A DNA stretch of 64,000 nucleotides from positions 1 to 64,000 of the forward strand of contig JAMZAV010005106.1 of the NCBI GenBank assembly GCA_024449915.1. The letters are read 5' to 3'. Shown here one piece after another: positions 1 to 10,745 of this stretch; position 1 is the first letter of the stretch, and the number at the start of each line of letters is the position of its first letter. Origin of the DNA: Sweltsa coloradensis. Lineage: Eukaryota > Arthropoda > Insecta > Plecoptera > Chloroperlidae. A program made the translations under genes and the position numbers. The notes under the pieces are model-generated. The model worked only from the letters and a program-made list of their open reading frames with translations, did no database searches and had not been told where the DNA came from.

Positions 1-309
1 AATGCCCATCTGACAATTCTTTCAAATCTAATCTTTAGTCCTTCCTGCTTAAAAACAGTTATTACTCACTTCATGAGTTTCTATCTGACGGCTCTCCCAA
101 ATAAATTACCTTGTTGATTGTCATTAATATCAATATTTACAATGTAGTAATTATTATTGTGTGCTTCATTGTAAATGTAATTGCATTTTTTTGTTTCATA
201 TTGTATTATTACATTTATTATTATTTTAATTTTATTTAATTTTAATTTTTATTATTATTATTTATTTGTTAACCTTAATTTTATTATCACCTTATTCATT
301 TCACTCCAC

Positions 310-310
<1 letters not shown>

Positions 311-375
<65 letters not shown>
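311..375. repeat. (CT)n microsatellite
   Basis: About 32 uninterrupted CT units inside R1. The second R1 copy has a shorter, interrupted CT tract at about 41088-41178, as expected for slippage since duplication. Confidence 0.95.
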
Positions 376-376
<1 letters not shown>

Positions 377-427
377 GAGAATAGGCGAAAGTGTTATACT
401 TCTACTCTGTATTAGTCAAATGAATAA

Positions 428-429
428 AA

Positions 430-501
<72 letters not shown>
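428..501. repeat. (TTAC)n microsatellite
   Basis: Tandem TTAC/ACTT units directly after AATGAATAAA. Position and form resemble the short tandem tail of CR1/L2-type LINEs or their SINEs. The second R1 copy has only a short, degraded tract. Confidence 0.9.
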
Positions 502-502
<1 letters not shown>

Positions 503-558
503 GGAACAGAGAAGTCGCTGCGCTCCCTCGTCTAATTAAATTGTAATAGTCCTCTTAA

Positions 559-1754
559 AGCGGTGAGACTTAGTTAATAGATTTTGAAGTCTAAATGTAA
601 GTAGACACTCTTAGTAGACTCTGTGAACCAATCACGACGGACCTCGTTCGTTGCCTAATGCCGGGTCTCTTTGAACTCGTAATGTGAGGGTGTCCTTAAA
701 GATGTGGACGTGTCACCTGTCGATTAAGTTCATTACAGAGATATTTAAAAATAAAAGAAATCTTGGCAAAACGTTGTAATGAAAAAAGTTTATTAAAGTT
801 TAAGACTCATAGCACAGTGCTCATAGTGTTACTCAGAATATTGTCAGACTAGGAGGGACCTAGGCCTTTTGGTCGTGAGTGTTACTCCTGCCTGGGTGGC
901 TGTAACTAGGGACGCAGCAGCCGGCCTCCCAGAACATAACCCCTCTTAGGCCTTGGGCTCCTAGAATCGACCAGGACCTTGGGTTGATGAGGATTCTAGA
1001 GGATGCGGGGTAAAGAACAGTACATAACTACAGCTTTCAATTCAAAGAAGGGGCACTGTATTAAATAAACACCACATTCCTATTCTGACCAAGGGTTAAG
1101 CCTGTGCATGCCGTTGCCTGATTGACGTGTTGGGTTCCCACAATTACTCTCTTAGTTACTCTTTAGATGTGAATACATGACTTACTTTATACCCTCAGGA
1201 CTGTGGTAGGACGACTCTACGAACGGACTGCCCCCTTTGGTTGGACCGCTCTCCCTCTGTAGACGCTGGACCCTCTGAAGTGGCCTGTAGTCGAACTCTT
1301 CCCTCTTGACGGCTACTCGAACGCTTCTCCCATGTAGGTCTTGAGTCTTCACCGCATAGACTTATCCACTCACGGCTAAGTACCAGCTTCAAAGCTTACT
1401 CGGGCCCGTCACTCTTAGTACGTCCTTGCTCAAGTGTGATCTCCACTGGACTGCCCCCTTAGCGACCTCGCTTGCCTACGGGAGAGCTAGTCCCCCTCCC
1501 CGCCAGCCAAACCACGTGTGTCTCTCGCCCAATCCGCGCTTCTACCACTGTCCAGGTTCCCCGAGCCAAACATCGCCTTACATAATTCGGCCAAATAAAC
1601 ATTCAACTCAGCATAAACATTCCATCGAAAATCCAGAATTGTTATATCAATACAACTGACGAAACCATCTGTCAGCACCTCACTCCGTAAACACACACTT
1701 CGTTATTTGGGCCAGCTTGATTACTTCACAGCCAACATTCCACTGACCAACTAG
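559..1754. other. No recognisable gene
   Basis: Moderate-GC sequence with only short ORFs of up to 77 codons on both strands, and no domain that I recognise. The segment from 559 to 7407 is absent from the paralogous locus at 41278. Confidence 0.5.
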
Positions 1755-1893
1755 GTCACATTGCAAATGAATCAAACGTTAGGTAACGCCAAAGTTGTTA
1801 CTTCCAACTAATAAACACCTCTTGCTGCAACTCGATGCTTCTTAACCGAATAGAACTCCAGATATTCGGATAAACCATCCAAATATATGACAA
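1755..1893. repeat. 139-bp direct repeat, copy A
   Basis: Nearly identical to 6637-6775 in the same orientation, with both copies ending at the same ATATATGACAA. They lie 4.9 kb apart. Each contains AATAAA, so LTRs were considered, but no polypurine tract, primer-binding site or gag-pol coding is visible between them. More likely two copies of a dispersed repeat. Confidence 0.7.
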
Positions 1894-2047
1894 CCGCTCC
1901 CCTGTAGAAGAAACACGTCCTCGTGTTTCCGCGGAAAACTTCTTGCCAAAAACAACGCTGACAACGATGAACCACGTATACCTCCATGTCATGCTGGCCT
2001 CGCCTCCAGGCGTTTTCAGAACCGATTGCTTGACGCTCTTACTCCGA

Positions 2048-2341
2048 TCAGCCTGCCATTTCAGTACACACGGCTTTCTCCAACTTCATCCAGCCATCTT
2101 CAGGTATTCTTCCAATGCTCCGATGCCATCTTCTTCCAGATGAATCCATACTTTCATCCCACCAAAGTCCTCTCTGAAACCCCTACCGCAAAGAAAAACA
2201 AGGGAAAAACAACCCCCCTCCCTCAAAAAAAAACCCCGCACGTCAACAGTAACAAAAATGCACAGACTTACCTGTATGGCCATACATCCAGGATCTAATC
2301 TGAACGTGACTCGACCAGACAGTAAACTTCCTACCCAAACG
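2048..2341 (-). CDS. Candidate last two exons of an unknown gene
   Basis: On the minus strand a 70-base block (2341 down to 2272) sits between a T-rich tract ending in AG and a consensus donor CAG|GTAAGT. A second block starts after another pyrimidine-rich tract ending in AG, at 2182. Joining them in phase 0 gives an open frame that runs to a TGA at 2048-2050, adding 44 codons. No family is recognised. The second block is also open in another frame, so the frame choice is weak. Splice-like signals arise by chance in this T-rich DNA. The idea needs transcript support. Confidence 0.17.
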
Positions 2342-3221
2342 CTAAAAAAAACCACAACCAGTTTAGCTGTAACACCCTAGTTTAGTCTAGCACAGGCAAC
2401 GAAAAACAAACCCGAAAACACAAAAAAAAACGAACAGAGACTGATACCTGTGTGTAAAATCAAAACATCAAAAACAATAAGCATGCATTTAAGTTTACTG
2501 TCTCAAAAAACCCTAAATAAAACATTTTGAAACTCCTGGTTAATTTAAAAAAAAACATATCATTCCGTGATCCAGTGCGCCCTCCGACAGGATGGATGAA
2601 GAACACCTCACACTCCATGGTGTCTCCTCCAGATAAGAACGGGCAGGTACCGTCTTGCTTGCAGATCATATGGACTCGCAAATGAACTGTTAACAGAAAA
2701 CAAACAACAGCAGAAACTGACACATAACAGTCTATTAGACCATAACAATAACAAAACATAGCTGATGTTACTTTCTGCCCGAGAAATAGCTGAGCACACA
2801 GTGAGTAAACAAAACTAAACGAGATTCTAAATTTTAGAACTTATAAATTATCTTACTATGCAAGAATCCAATTACAAATTAATTGCAAAAAGAACAATGA
2901 AAATTAACTAGCCACAAAACAAGCACTAGAATCTCCAACATTAATAAATGCAATAACCTCTAATTTGACCTTCAGCCATAACAAGCAAACATAATGAAAA
3001 AAACTATAAGCAATTAAACAACTCATAACTCAACTGTGCGCCGCTTTAAGTAAACTTTATACTGACTCTAAATTAATAGCAACCAATTTTTCAAATTTTA
3101 AAACATTATTGGCTTTTAACAATCAAGAATTAAAAACAAAACAAATTCCTTTTCTAAAACATAATTACAGTCCATGTAACACATCCATAGAGATTGATTA
3201 TACCCACACACATCCAGGTAA

Positions 3222-3300
3222 TTACCATGCCCAGGACTCGAACCCCATTCCTCCTGCACAGAGCCAAGGAACCTAACTGAAGTACCATCAGGACAACCCG
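3222..3300 (-). repeat. tRNA-like SINE head
   Basis: Read on the minus strand, a B-box (GGGTTCGAGTCC) is preceded at tRNA-like spacing by an A-box-like TGGTACTTCAGTTAGG. The acceptor stem does not pair, so this is not an intact tRNA gene. It resembles the head at 5895-5960, which suggests one SINE-like family. Confidence 0.45.
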
Positions 3301-4242
3301 ACTAAAAAACTACAGAAAAGTATAAAACAAAACGATTCATTTCATATTACATACATAGCGATTTCGAAAAACGAACATCCTAGCCAACGACCCGCGTTGC
3401 TAACAGCCAACTAGCAATTTAATAATCCAAAAGCATAGCAGACCAAAGAAAGCTATGAAATTTAAAATATTCCAAAATATTAGAATTTATAAAACAAGCT
3501 CAAATTGAAGCAATCAAATCCGAATATGGAATATCAAACCACAAATTCCGCTCACCAAAAAGTATCTAATTACTTCATTTTTTACTAATACTCCGTTCAC
3601 ATTGCCTACTCCTATTCAACCACACCTAACAACTCGACCTATGATCATCAAAGACAATCATAAATAAGGGTGTCCATCCCCTCAATAACCTAAAACCTAG
3701 CCTAAGTGTACTAGCAGTACAAGAATAAACCTAATTTCCAATGAGTACTCTTGTGAGCTGAAGGCCGAACCTATATTAAAGTGAAATAAACCTATACCGT
3801 AAAACTAACCATCGGGACACCCCTATCACTAACCACCACGAAGAAACCACCCCGTGCCACTCACCGACAAAACCAGGGGTAGCGACCCCCCAGAGTGTCA
3901 ATCACCTACGCCTACGGCCCCGCGCCGGTCACCGAAACGAAAACCCGACGTCAGCACACAGTGCATTACCCCACATCCGGTATCGTAGATGGACACACGC
4001 ACCGGGTCACCCAAGTCACACGTGTGTTACCAAAACTCCACGTATGATCAAAACCTAAGATTCAAGTTGAATCACCAAAAATTTGACATCCCAGCGGCCA
4101 TTACGATGGACTTATGCCCTTCGATCGTCAGTATCTGTACCAGATATAAAATATCCCAACCAAATACTACACCTTTTACCTAGAAACACTGCCCAGGTAA
4201 ACTAACAAACAATCAAGCACAAACAACATCTCAAAACGAAAT

Positions 4243-4300
4243 GCTGTGTGAGAGAATCGAACCCAAGACCACTAGTGACATAGCTACTTGTATCCAACCA
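4243..4300 (-). repeat. tRNA-like SINE head (relic)
   Basis: On the minus strand a good B-box (GGGTTCGATTC) follows a weaker A-box-like segment. There is no complete cloverleaf. Probably an old tRNA-derived repeat. Confidence 0.3.
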
Positions 4301-5000
4301 CATATGGATCCACAGACATGAACCCATTATATTCACCTAGAATATATATTATATTGTCGATTGTTACCAAACAACAAACACTTTTATGCACCTAGCATAA
4401 CAGAACACATAGATGTACCACAAAACACGGATGGCAAGCTACATTAATTCCAGGCCAGATATATGTACAATATCCCCCCTCGAAATAAAGCCACTTATTA
4501 CCACGGCTATATGAATATAAATTCACATAGCAATTCTATCAATCGTCACAATGATCCTCATTGCACCGGACCCCCGGACACCGATCAAAGAATTAAACAC
4601 ATTATTGCTGACCAGCTCATTCTACACTCAGAATGTAGCCTACACACAAGCCCACGCCCACACTGAGCCATCTAACTGACCATTAGCCAGTCTTTCATAC
4701 TTAATTATGTTTTGAGAAAAACATAACAAAGCGTACACCACAAAATATCAGCAGTATATCGATCCAACAGAGACGCCACTTGCCCTAACGACAAAACTAC
4801 ACTGTGCAATATAATACACTCCAATATGTACAACAAACTAGCTTTTTACACGAGATGGGCGCTCCAACCGTGAGCCATACCCTATCCTCACTATACCTAA
4901 GACGAATTACTTAATATTCTAACCATAAATACAATTACAACAGTAATTACTTCTCAAATTATTACTAAATATAGGCCTACGCTCTCGTCTGTTCCTATAC

Positions 5001-5884
5001 TATACAACCGACTTAAAACTATCAATAACAGTACACACTGCTACAAAACCAAACTGACAAAATATACAGGACGACGGCAACAACAGAACGTTTAGACAAA
5101 GAATACAGGTCACACATCGTGTATGATGAGGTTGGTCTCCTGTGACATTCAAAGAACGAACGATGTTCCTCTACTTCAACCTGGAACCATCCCACAAAAT
5201 GTGACCAATTCCAGTCTCCAATACAATCCAGCGACACCTCATTCCTGTCGCCCATGCGTGCATTACGTCGAGTATTCCTACAACAAACACTCTCGCACTC
5301 AGACTTGTAGCTCGCGCGCGAAACCAATACACGCATGAGAAAGATTCATGCTGCGTCTGCAACTCGCATAGCCCGGCCGACTCGACTTTCGCCGACGCGA
5401 GTGGACTGCTGGCCGGGAGGAGAGACAGCTCCACGGCCGCTAACTTCTCACGCGGACACATACGTACCACGACGTACGTACGTACCAATTAATTTCAACT
5501 TTACAGCAACGAAACCAACTAGGAATAATCTCATGTCATAGATTACCTTCTATCTATGCAATAACACAAAGATTTTCTTAAAATCTCGAAACCAAAATTT
5601 CCCAGAAATTTTTCAGAAACACATTTTTTTATGTACGAAAAAAATGAATACGTACAAACACGGCACCTCCACCATGTCATGGAATAGGCTGTAGGCCCAG
5701 GTAATAGTGACTCTCCAGTGAGTCTTTGTGGGCGTAGCTCTTAATTCATACCAACTAGCCTACAACCTAACCAGACCGAGATCGAATGTGTTTGGGAAAT
5801 ACGGGATTTGGTAACAAAACTGGTTAGCACAATGAAAGATTCAGATTCAAACCAAGGGGACTTCTGTATTATCTTATGAATTGT
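5001..5884. other. Unrecognised, short ORFs on both strands
   Basis: GC is higher around 5340-5490, with overlapping open frames of about 105 codons on the minus strand and 70 on the plus strand. Overlapping opposed frames of similar length are typical of chance ORFs in GC-richer DNA. A short self-complementary GTACGTACGTAC run lies near 5471. No domain is recognised. Confidence 0.4.
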
Positions 5885-5894
5885 ACCCTACTCT

Positions 5895-5962
5895 GGCCTT
5901 CAGTTAAGTCTCTGCATTGTGGTCTGGCGTGCGTGGGTTCGAGCCTTGTTGAACCCATAACC
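5895..5962 (+). repeat. tRNA-like SINE head
   Basis: An A-box-like TGGCCTTCAGTTAAGTC is followed at tRNA-like spacing by a clear B-box GGGTTCGAGCC. There is no acceptor-stem pairing. The head is similar to the minus-strand one at 3222-3300. Confidence 0.45.
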
Positions 5963-5965
5963 TGA

Positions 5966-6636
5966 TCGTTAATAGAAGTACATCGCTCACCATTAATTAT
6001 CCCTCTGTCTGGTATCCAACCCTGATCCCAGCTGCTCCTTGGCGTGATGTGGGACTCGATCCGGCGACACCTTGGTACTCCGTTCTTCGTCCGTTCTTCG
6101 TCCGTTCTTGCCTCTTCTAGCTTCCAGCTTGCTTCTCCCAGTTTCCCGGCTGAACTCCTTGACTGCCGCTCTCGTTCCTTTAGTCTTCCTTCTTGCTACG
6201 TGCCTTTCTCAGCACTCCCATCTCACTGTGTCCAGGGCACTGTGCCCTGTGCACTCCCGCCTTGTGGCGCGGGAGTGCACCGAGGCTTACCACTTTAGTC
6301 ACTTCCTATCTCGATGTCCAGAATTACACTCCCCGAATCATAGTTGTCCTGCCACCACGACACCTTCGATGATGTCACTCAGCCCGGTTCCCTCCAGGGT
6401 CCTGGTCAGCCCGCCAAAGAGGCTTAAGCGCCACTTCTCATGACTTCCACGTCCTGTCCACCAATCCTAAGCCTCGGGCCTCTCTGCTCTCTACTCGTCA
6501 TCAATGGAGTGGGGACCACTCCCCTCAACACAGGCAAATGTCTTCCCCTCGCCCAGTCAGCATAATCGTCTCCAAACTCAGTACAATAGTTATAATAACT
6601 TGACCTAATTGAAGTGACGAAACAGCTAGCCTTAGC
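5966..6636. other. Unrecognised C-rich stretch
   Basis: The plus strand is rich in C and T and has two overlapping short frames (84 and 123 codons) of low-complexity Ser/Pro/Leu composition. I see no domain, signal peptide plus mature protein, or splice structure that supports a gene. Confidence 0.4.
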
Positions 6637-6775
6637 ACATTACAAATGACGTCAATCGTTAGGTAACGCCAAAGTTGTTATTTCCAACTAATAAACACCT
6701 CTTGCTGCAACTCGATGCTTCTTAACCGAATAGAACTCCAGATATTCGGATAAACCATCCAAATATATGACAATA
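6637..6775. repeat. 139-bp direct repeat, copy B
   Basis: Partner of 1755-1893 with a few substitutions. After the shared ATATATGACAA the two loci diverge completely, so this is one edge of the repeat. Confidence 0.7.
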
Positions 6776-6944
6776 TCCGAAATAAACCTGTTCTTTTAAA
6801 AAAAGGGTTTTGTTATGTTATTATCGTGTCCGAAGGTATGTAAAAAAAGGGGGGGGAAGCCTGCCCAAGGTGCAATTAATGGCTTTAATGCCCATCTTCA
6901 AGTATCTAACTTGGTATGTTGCGAAGACTCAATCTCTTGCATTC

Positions 6945-7076
6945 ACATTAACAACTGAGGAAACCCTCGGGGAAAACCTTTAGTTAGGATTGCCGGTCTC
7001 AACGAGATTTTTAAACCCGAGACCACCCGAATCAGTATCACGCGCATAACGTTCGAGCCAACACTGTCGGTATAGC
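6945..7076 (-). repeat. tRNA-derived SINE-like repeat S1, copy 1
   Basis: On the minus strand it reads A-box-like TTGGCTCGA, then a degenerate B-box in the GGTTTAAAAATC region, then a tail with AGGGTTTCCTC. The same unit occurs at 7441-7562 and 41293-41412 with a better B-box (GGGTTCAAATCTCG). This copy is the most diverged of the three. Confidence 0.6.
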
Positions 7077-7407
7077 GTAGCTATGTAAAATAAATTATTA
7101 TTTAGTTTAATGGTTTTTATAATAAATTATTTTGCTTGTAGAATACGGTATGCGTATTATCATTGAATATAGTTGACAGATTGTGTATTATCTGCTTTAT
7201 TCATCAATTAAAAGTTGTCACTCTTAAAAACTATCTGGCTTTTTTGGCTTACTTTTTTCTTATCAACAAGCGTTCTTATCCAATAGGCTAGATTGTTTTT
7301 AAATTTTTAACATTTCTCGTGCAATTCATGCTGCTCTTCATGTTGTCTATAGTTGTCTAGGTATATTCGAGTTAGGACAATTTTGTGAAGGGATATTCGC
7401 GGGCTTT
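7077..7407. other. No recognisable feature
   Basis: AT-rich filler between two SINE-like copies, with no ORF and no clear repeat partner in the window. Confidence 0.5.
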
Positions 7408-7440
7408 TTAAGAGAACTCAATCTTTTGCACTCGAATTAA

Positions 7441-7562
7441 CGACTGAGAAAAACCTCGAGAAAATCCTTCAGTCAGGATTGCCGGTCTCGACGAGATTTG
7501 AACCCGGGACCTCCCGAATCAGGGTCGCGCGCTTTGCACTCGAGCCAACACTGTCGGTATAA
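7441..7562 (-). repeat. tRNA-derived SINE-like repeat S1, copy 2
   Basis: On the minus strand it has an A-box-like TTGGCTCGAGTGC and a near-consensus B-box GGGTTCAAATC, 35-40 bases apart. There is no complete cloverleaf. It is inside R2 and so is duplicated with it at 41293-41412. Confidence 0.65.
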
Positions 7563-7744
7563 GCTATGATTCTTATTATTTGAAAAAGATGATGGACATT
7601 ATTTTATAGTTTGTATGATTCTTGTGATCTTGAAGATTTTATTTATTTAATGACTATTATTACTCCCAATAATTCTCGTCACATTTGTTTCCTCTTTAGC
7701 CGTAGCCTATACCTTAGCAAGTGAAGTCAGAGTTGGTGTGACAC

Positions 7745-7830
7745 TGTGTGGCTTATTGGTCCAGCGGTTAGTGTACTTGCTTCCAAAAATATAGAAAGTT
7801 TGGGAATCAAATCCCGTTCCAGGCAGAAGT
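7745..7830 (+). repeat. tRNA-like SINE head S2
   Basis: A-box-like TGGTCCAGCGGTTAGTG and B-box-like GGAATCAAATCCC at tRNA spacing. It recalls a glutamate-type tRNA head, but the acceptor stem does not pair and the anticodon loop is overlong. An identical copy is carried in the second R2 at about 41587-41672. Confidence 0.55.
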
Positions 7831-8422
7831 TTTTAGCTTCTGCCACGAACTTTGATCAATCATTATGACGGTTATGTTGTGTACGTAAACGGTGACTGCA
7901 GAGTTGTCTTCTACCGATTTTGGAAAACTATTTTAATGTCGATAGAATATTTTGATTTATCGGTATCTAAGTATGCACGTGTAGATTTACGACAGCAAAT
8001 TTAAGAAAGCTTAAGAAAGTTTCGTTCCCGATTGAATGCTATTAGTTTTGTGGCAAAATCGTTCAAAAAGTTATAAAGTTACATTAAAGTTAATCTAAAT
8101 TTTTTTTTTAAACTTAACGGCGACAAAATCTGAGGTAGCCAAATCATTTAGAATGTCCGTCCGGTCACGAATATGTTAATTTTATTTTGATCCGATAAGT
8201 AGTGTAGATAGAAATTACATTTTAACAAAAGTAACGTGACCATGGCAACGAAAAGTCGCACAAGAATTCTGGTCACTATGTACTGCCACCCAGAAGTAAT
8301 CAAGAGTTAAAATAGTTTTCCCAAAGAAATAATGTCAAGGTCCTCTAGATGGCGGTGGATTTTATCCATTCTCTCCTATTTTACAAATTTTCAGCTAAAT
8401 CGGTCAAGACCTTAAAGACTTA

Positions 8423-8779
8423 TTGGTATGTAACATTATGGGAATGTCGTACTCGGGTCGTGTTGCACGTACCGGTGCTCGCTCAACAACGCGTCCAACT
8501 GAGCGTTTTCCTAGTAATTATTCTGGTCCTTTTTATCCTGAATATACCAAGAAGAGTGTACCTTATTATATAAATCAGTCAAGTCACAAAATGTGCAGTT
8601 TGAATAGTGCGGGCTCTGCCGGCATGCTCACAGCCGATAAAATAGTCGTGCGCGAACGACAACCGACGAGACACCTAGCGGCGATTGCTGGTACCAAAAT
8701 GAGACCCACAATACGTACTTGGTCATTTTCAAATGTATACGACTTTAAAAATATTTTACCCTGCTTCTTTCGAGATTAA
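8423..8779 (+). other. 118-codon ORF in R2 (probably not a gene)
   Basis: The same 118 codons are open in both full R2 copies (here and 46464-46820). The only difference I noticed between the two frames is one silent change. Non-coding parts of R2 are just as well conserved, so recent duplication explains the identity. The matching DNA in the diverged third copy (49461-49640) does not keep the frame. No signal peptide, domain or motif is visible. Confidence 0.15.
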
Positions 8780-8783
8780 TTAG

Positions 8784-9150
8784 GACCCAGATTCCTTAAA
8801 TTGTCGTTTAATATTCACAAAATTGAGACCCAGTTCGCACAGATTGACTATAATTGAAACTATATGGGTAGATCTACTGTGGTCCTCAATAAACTGGGTC
8901 CCAGTGACGCTGGTGATAAACTGGGCTTCAACTTTTCATTTTGTGGGTTTCTGTAAAGTGGGACTCAATTAAAATTAAAAGTTTAATCCGAAATAACCAT
9001 CCGAGGATTGTGGTACTCTAAAATATAATGAGCCACGGCAGCAACCACTTTCGTAAACTGGTACTTAGTTTTCTGGTACTCAGTTAGTCAACGTTTTCCG
9101 AACAGAGAGTAGAGAAAGCAGAGTGTGTAGAGTGGGTCCCAAAAACTCGT
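8784..9150. repeat. Cluster of ACTGGGTCCC-like words
   Basis: About eight degenerate copies of ACTGGGTCCCA or its reverse complement lie within about 370 bases, for example near 8785, 8825, 8886, 8913, 8954, 9052, 9071 and 9138. Spacing is irregular. In the second R2 copy only the first two are shared, and two further words follow at about 46918 and 46966. Function is unknown. Confidence 0.5.
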
Positions 9151-10110
9151 GTGGTAGTTCCAGCGCTTGCCGCATGATGAACCGCTTTTACCGACCCCCT
9201 GATTTGCTGCAACACAACCTACAGCTAAGCAATTCCGGTTGCTGATGAGACTTTGCAGGGGTGAAAAGTAACCATATTCTTATAATAATCTGATTATTAA
9301 TACGAGACGCTGTACTAGTCAATGGTACTAGCATTGTACTAGGCACGGGTTCTTTCAAGGGGATGCAAAGTTTATGCACCACCAATAAGATGATGATTTT
9401 AATAATATATTGATAAAATTAATTCCAAAACTAACATTACTGCACATTACACTGTACACATTACAGTACTTTATTCTAATCTCATGTTTCAATCATTATT
9501 TACATTTGAACTATTAAACAAACTATGGTGCTTGATTTTGAGTCCCCTCTTCCAAGCACAAAAAAGAAAACTGAGATTATGATCATTGGTCCTTGGCATT
9601 GCTCCACATATTATCATTCGATGATATTATTCATAACCCTATATTGATTGATTTGAATAATAACTCTATCTATTTCTAAGCATGAAATAGGTAACTACCA
9701 TCCACAGGCTAATAACATAACCGGTACTTTACTTTAAAGTTTACTACAGTTTATAATTTATCCTAATTAATATATAGGTCCTATGTATTTTATCTAGTGG
9801 TAACTGAGGCCCTTACTTGAAGTTATGTGATAATTTATTTACCTTATCCTTTGACCCATTAAGATATCCACGACGTACAAAATTTTGTAAAGGAACAACT
9901 AAACCTCAAATCAAAAGCAATTGAGATCTAAAACGGGTCAAGCTTTAGTACACTTCATAACATTTTCGCAGCAAGACATCTTTTCAAATTTATTTGCAAC
10001 TAGGTACTGTTAAATGTAAGTACGTTGCAATTTATTTTGTACTAGATAAAATGGATGTATTCCTAAGCACAGTAATTTTATGTATTATGAGTAAGAAATG
10101 TATGAAGGGT
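9151..10110. other. No recognisable gene
   Basis: AT-rich with one 65-codon minus-strand ORF. A short piece near 9920-9950 (GAGATCTAAAACGGGTC) matches the arm of foldback element P near 23115, so a P relic is possible. Otherwise nothing seen. Confidence 0.4.
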
Positions 10111-10114
10111 ACAT

Positions 10115-10745
10115 AATTTTGCTTTTAGACTTTCGAATCTCTGAACTTAGACCTCTGCCACTACGTTTTTTTTGAGCGCAATCAAAAAATTATTTCCTCA
10201 TGAAAATCACCAATTTTGACGATTTTTTTTCGATTTTTTAAAAATGGTTTCTTCGACTTGACATCTACATACTTTATTCGATTCGATTTTTTTCAAAGAA
10301 CCAAATTTTATGAATTAATATTCTGTATAAATTTGAGTGTATCGAAAATTATTTCTGATGAAAATCGAAATTTTACGTGTTTTTTTTATTTTTTTAAACA
10401 TTCTTTGACTTATAACACCTAACAATTCTTTATCCGATTGTAGATTATTTTTTTCACAGAACCTTAATTTGAACGAATTATATATTCGTGTGAAATTTTG
10501 AGCACAATCGAATAATTATTTCTTAGAAATTTCAAAATTTTACGATTTTTTTCTTTTTTAAATTACGATTTAATTACAAAAAATTACAAATTTAAGTTAT
10601 TTCTTATTTATTTAATTTATTTAAAAAATCTTCAACTTAGTACTGTTTTTTCTCACAGAACAACAGAAAATCCGCTTAACACATGGCAGCGCATCATTCT
10701 TACTCTCATACCAACACGCGGCGGACTTAAGCGTTGTCCTAGGCG
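10115..10745 (+). mobile_element. H-family repeat, degraded copy
   Basis: The left part matches the shared H core (CTCTGAACTTAGAC, then repeated Cg-rich words around GCGCAATCAAAAAATTATTT and CATGAAAATC). The right edge at 10716-10745 matches the H tail (GCGGCGGACTTAAGCG, then TCCTAGG). The head is not recognisable. Confidence 0.5.

Larger units (their letters stand above)
4..558. repeat. Repeat R1, copy 1
   Basis: This segment matches 40763-41281 over nearly its whole length, including the stretch before the CT tract, the CT tract, the TTAC tract and the closing CGCTCCCTCGTCTA motif. The match begins within a few bases of the window edge, so the repeat may extend upstream. The AATGAATAAA followed by tandem TTAC resembles the 3' end of a non-LTR element, but no coding part is present. 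The two copies stop matching right after a TTAA (555-558 here). Confidence 0.85.
2342..5000. other. AT-rich stretch without a supported gene
   Basis: A-rich on the plus strand, with only short ORFs. A minus-strand ORF at 2460-2759 (99 codons) has hydrophobic runs and a T-rich tract ending in AG inside it, but no convincing donor follows. Two tRNA-like promoter heads, listed separately, are the only structures I can support. Confidence 0.45.
7408..8866. repeat. Repeat R2, copy 1 (uninterrupted)
   Basis: A 1.46-kb segment found again at 41278-46907, where a LINE splits it. The two copies differ by only a few substitutions and indels across coding-looking and non-coding parts alike. A diverged inverted third copy lies at 49461-50043. 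It begins with SINE-like S1 and contains a second tRNA-like head (7745-7830). The match ends abruptly after ACTATATG. This copy holds the unfilled version of the LINE target at 8024-8040. Confidence 0.85.

Noticed and set aside
428..501. CRISPR array or telomeric repeat
   Set aside because: The TTAC units are an uninterrupted 4-bp microsatellite without spacers, and the unit is not a telomere motif.
6044..6443. Overlapping 84- and 123-codon plus-strand ORFs
   Set aside because: Low-complexity Ser/Pro/Leu composition in a C-rich stretch with two open frames at once, and no domain.
1755..6775. LTR retrotransposon between the 139-bp direct repeats
   Set aside because: No gag, protease, reverse transcriptase or integrase text, and no primer-binding site or polypurine tract next to the repeats.
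7745..7830. Functional tRNA gene
   Set aside because: A- and B-box-like words are present but the acceptor stem does not pair and the anticodon region is overlong. Better read as a SINE-type head.
8423..8779. 118-codon ORF identical in two places (also 46464-46820)
   Set aside because: Non-coding parts of the same duplication are equally conserved, and the diverged third copy does not keep the frame. Identity reflects recent duplication, not selection on a protein.
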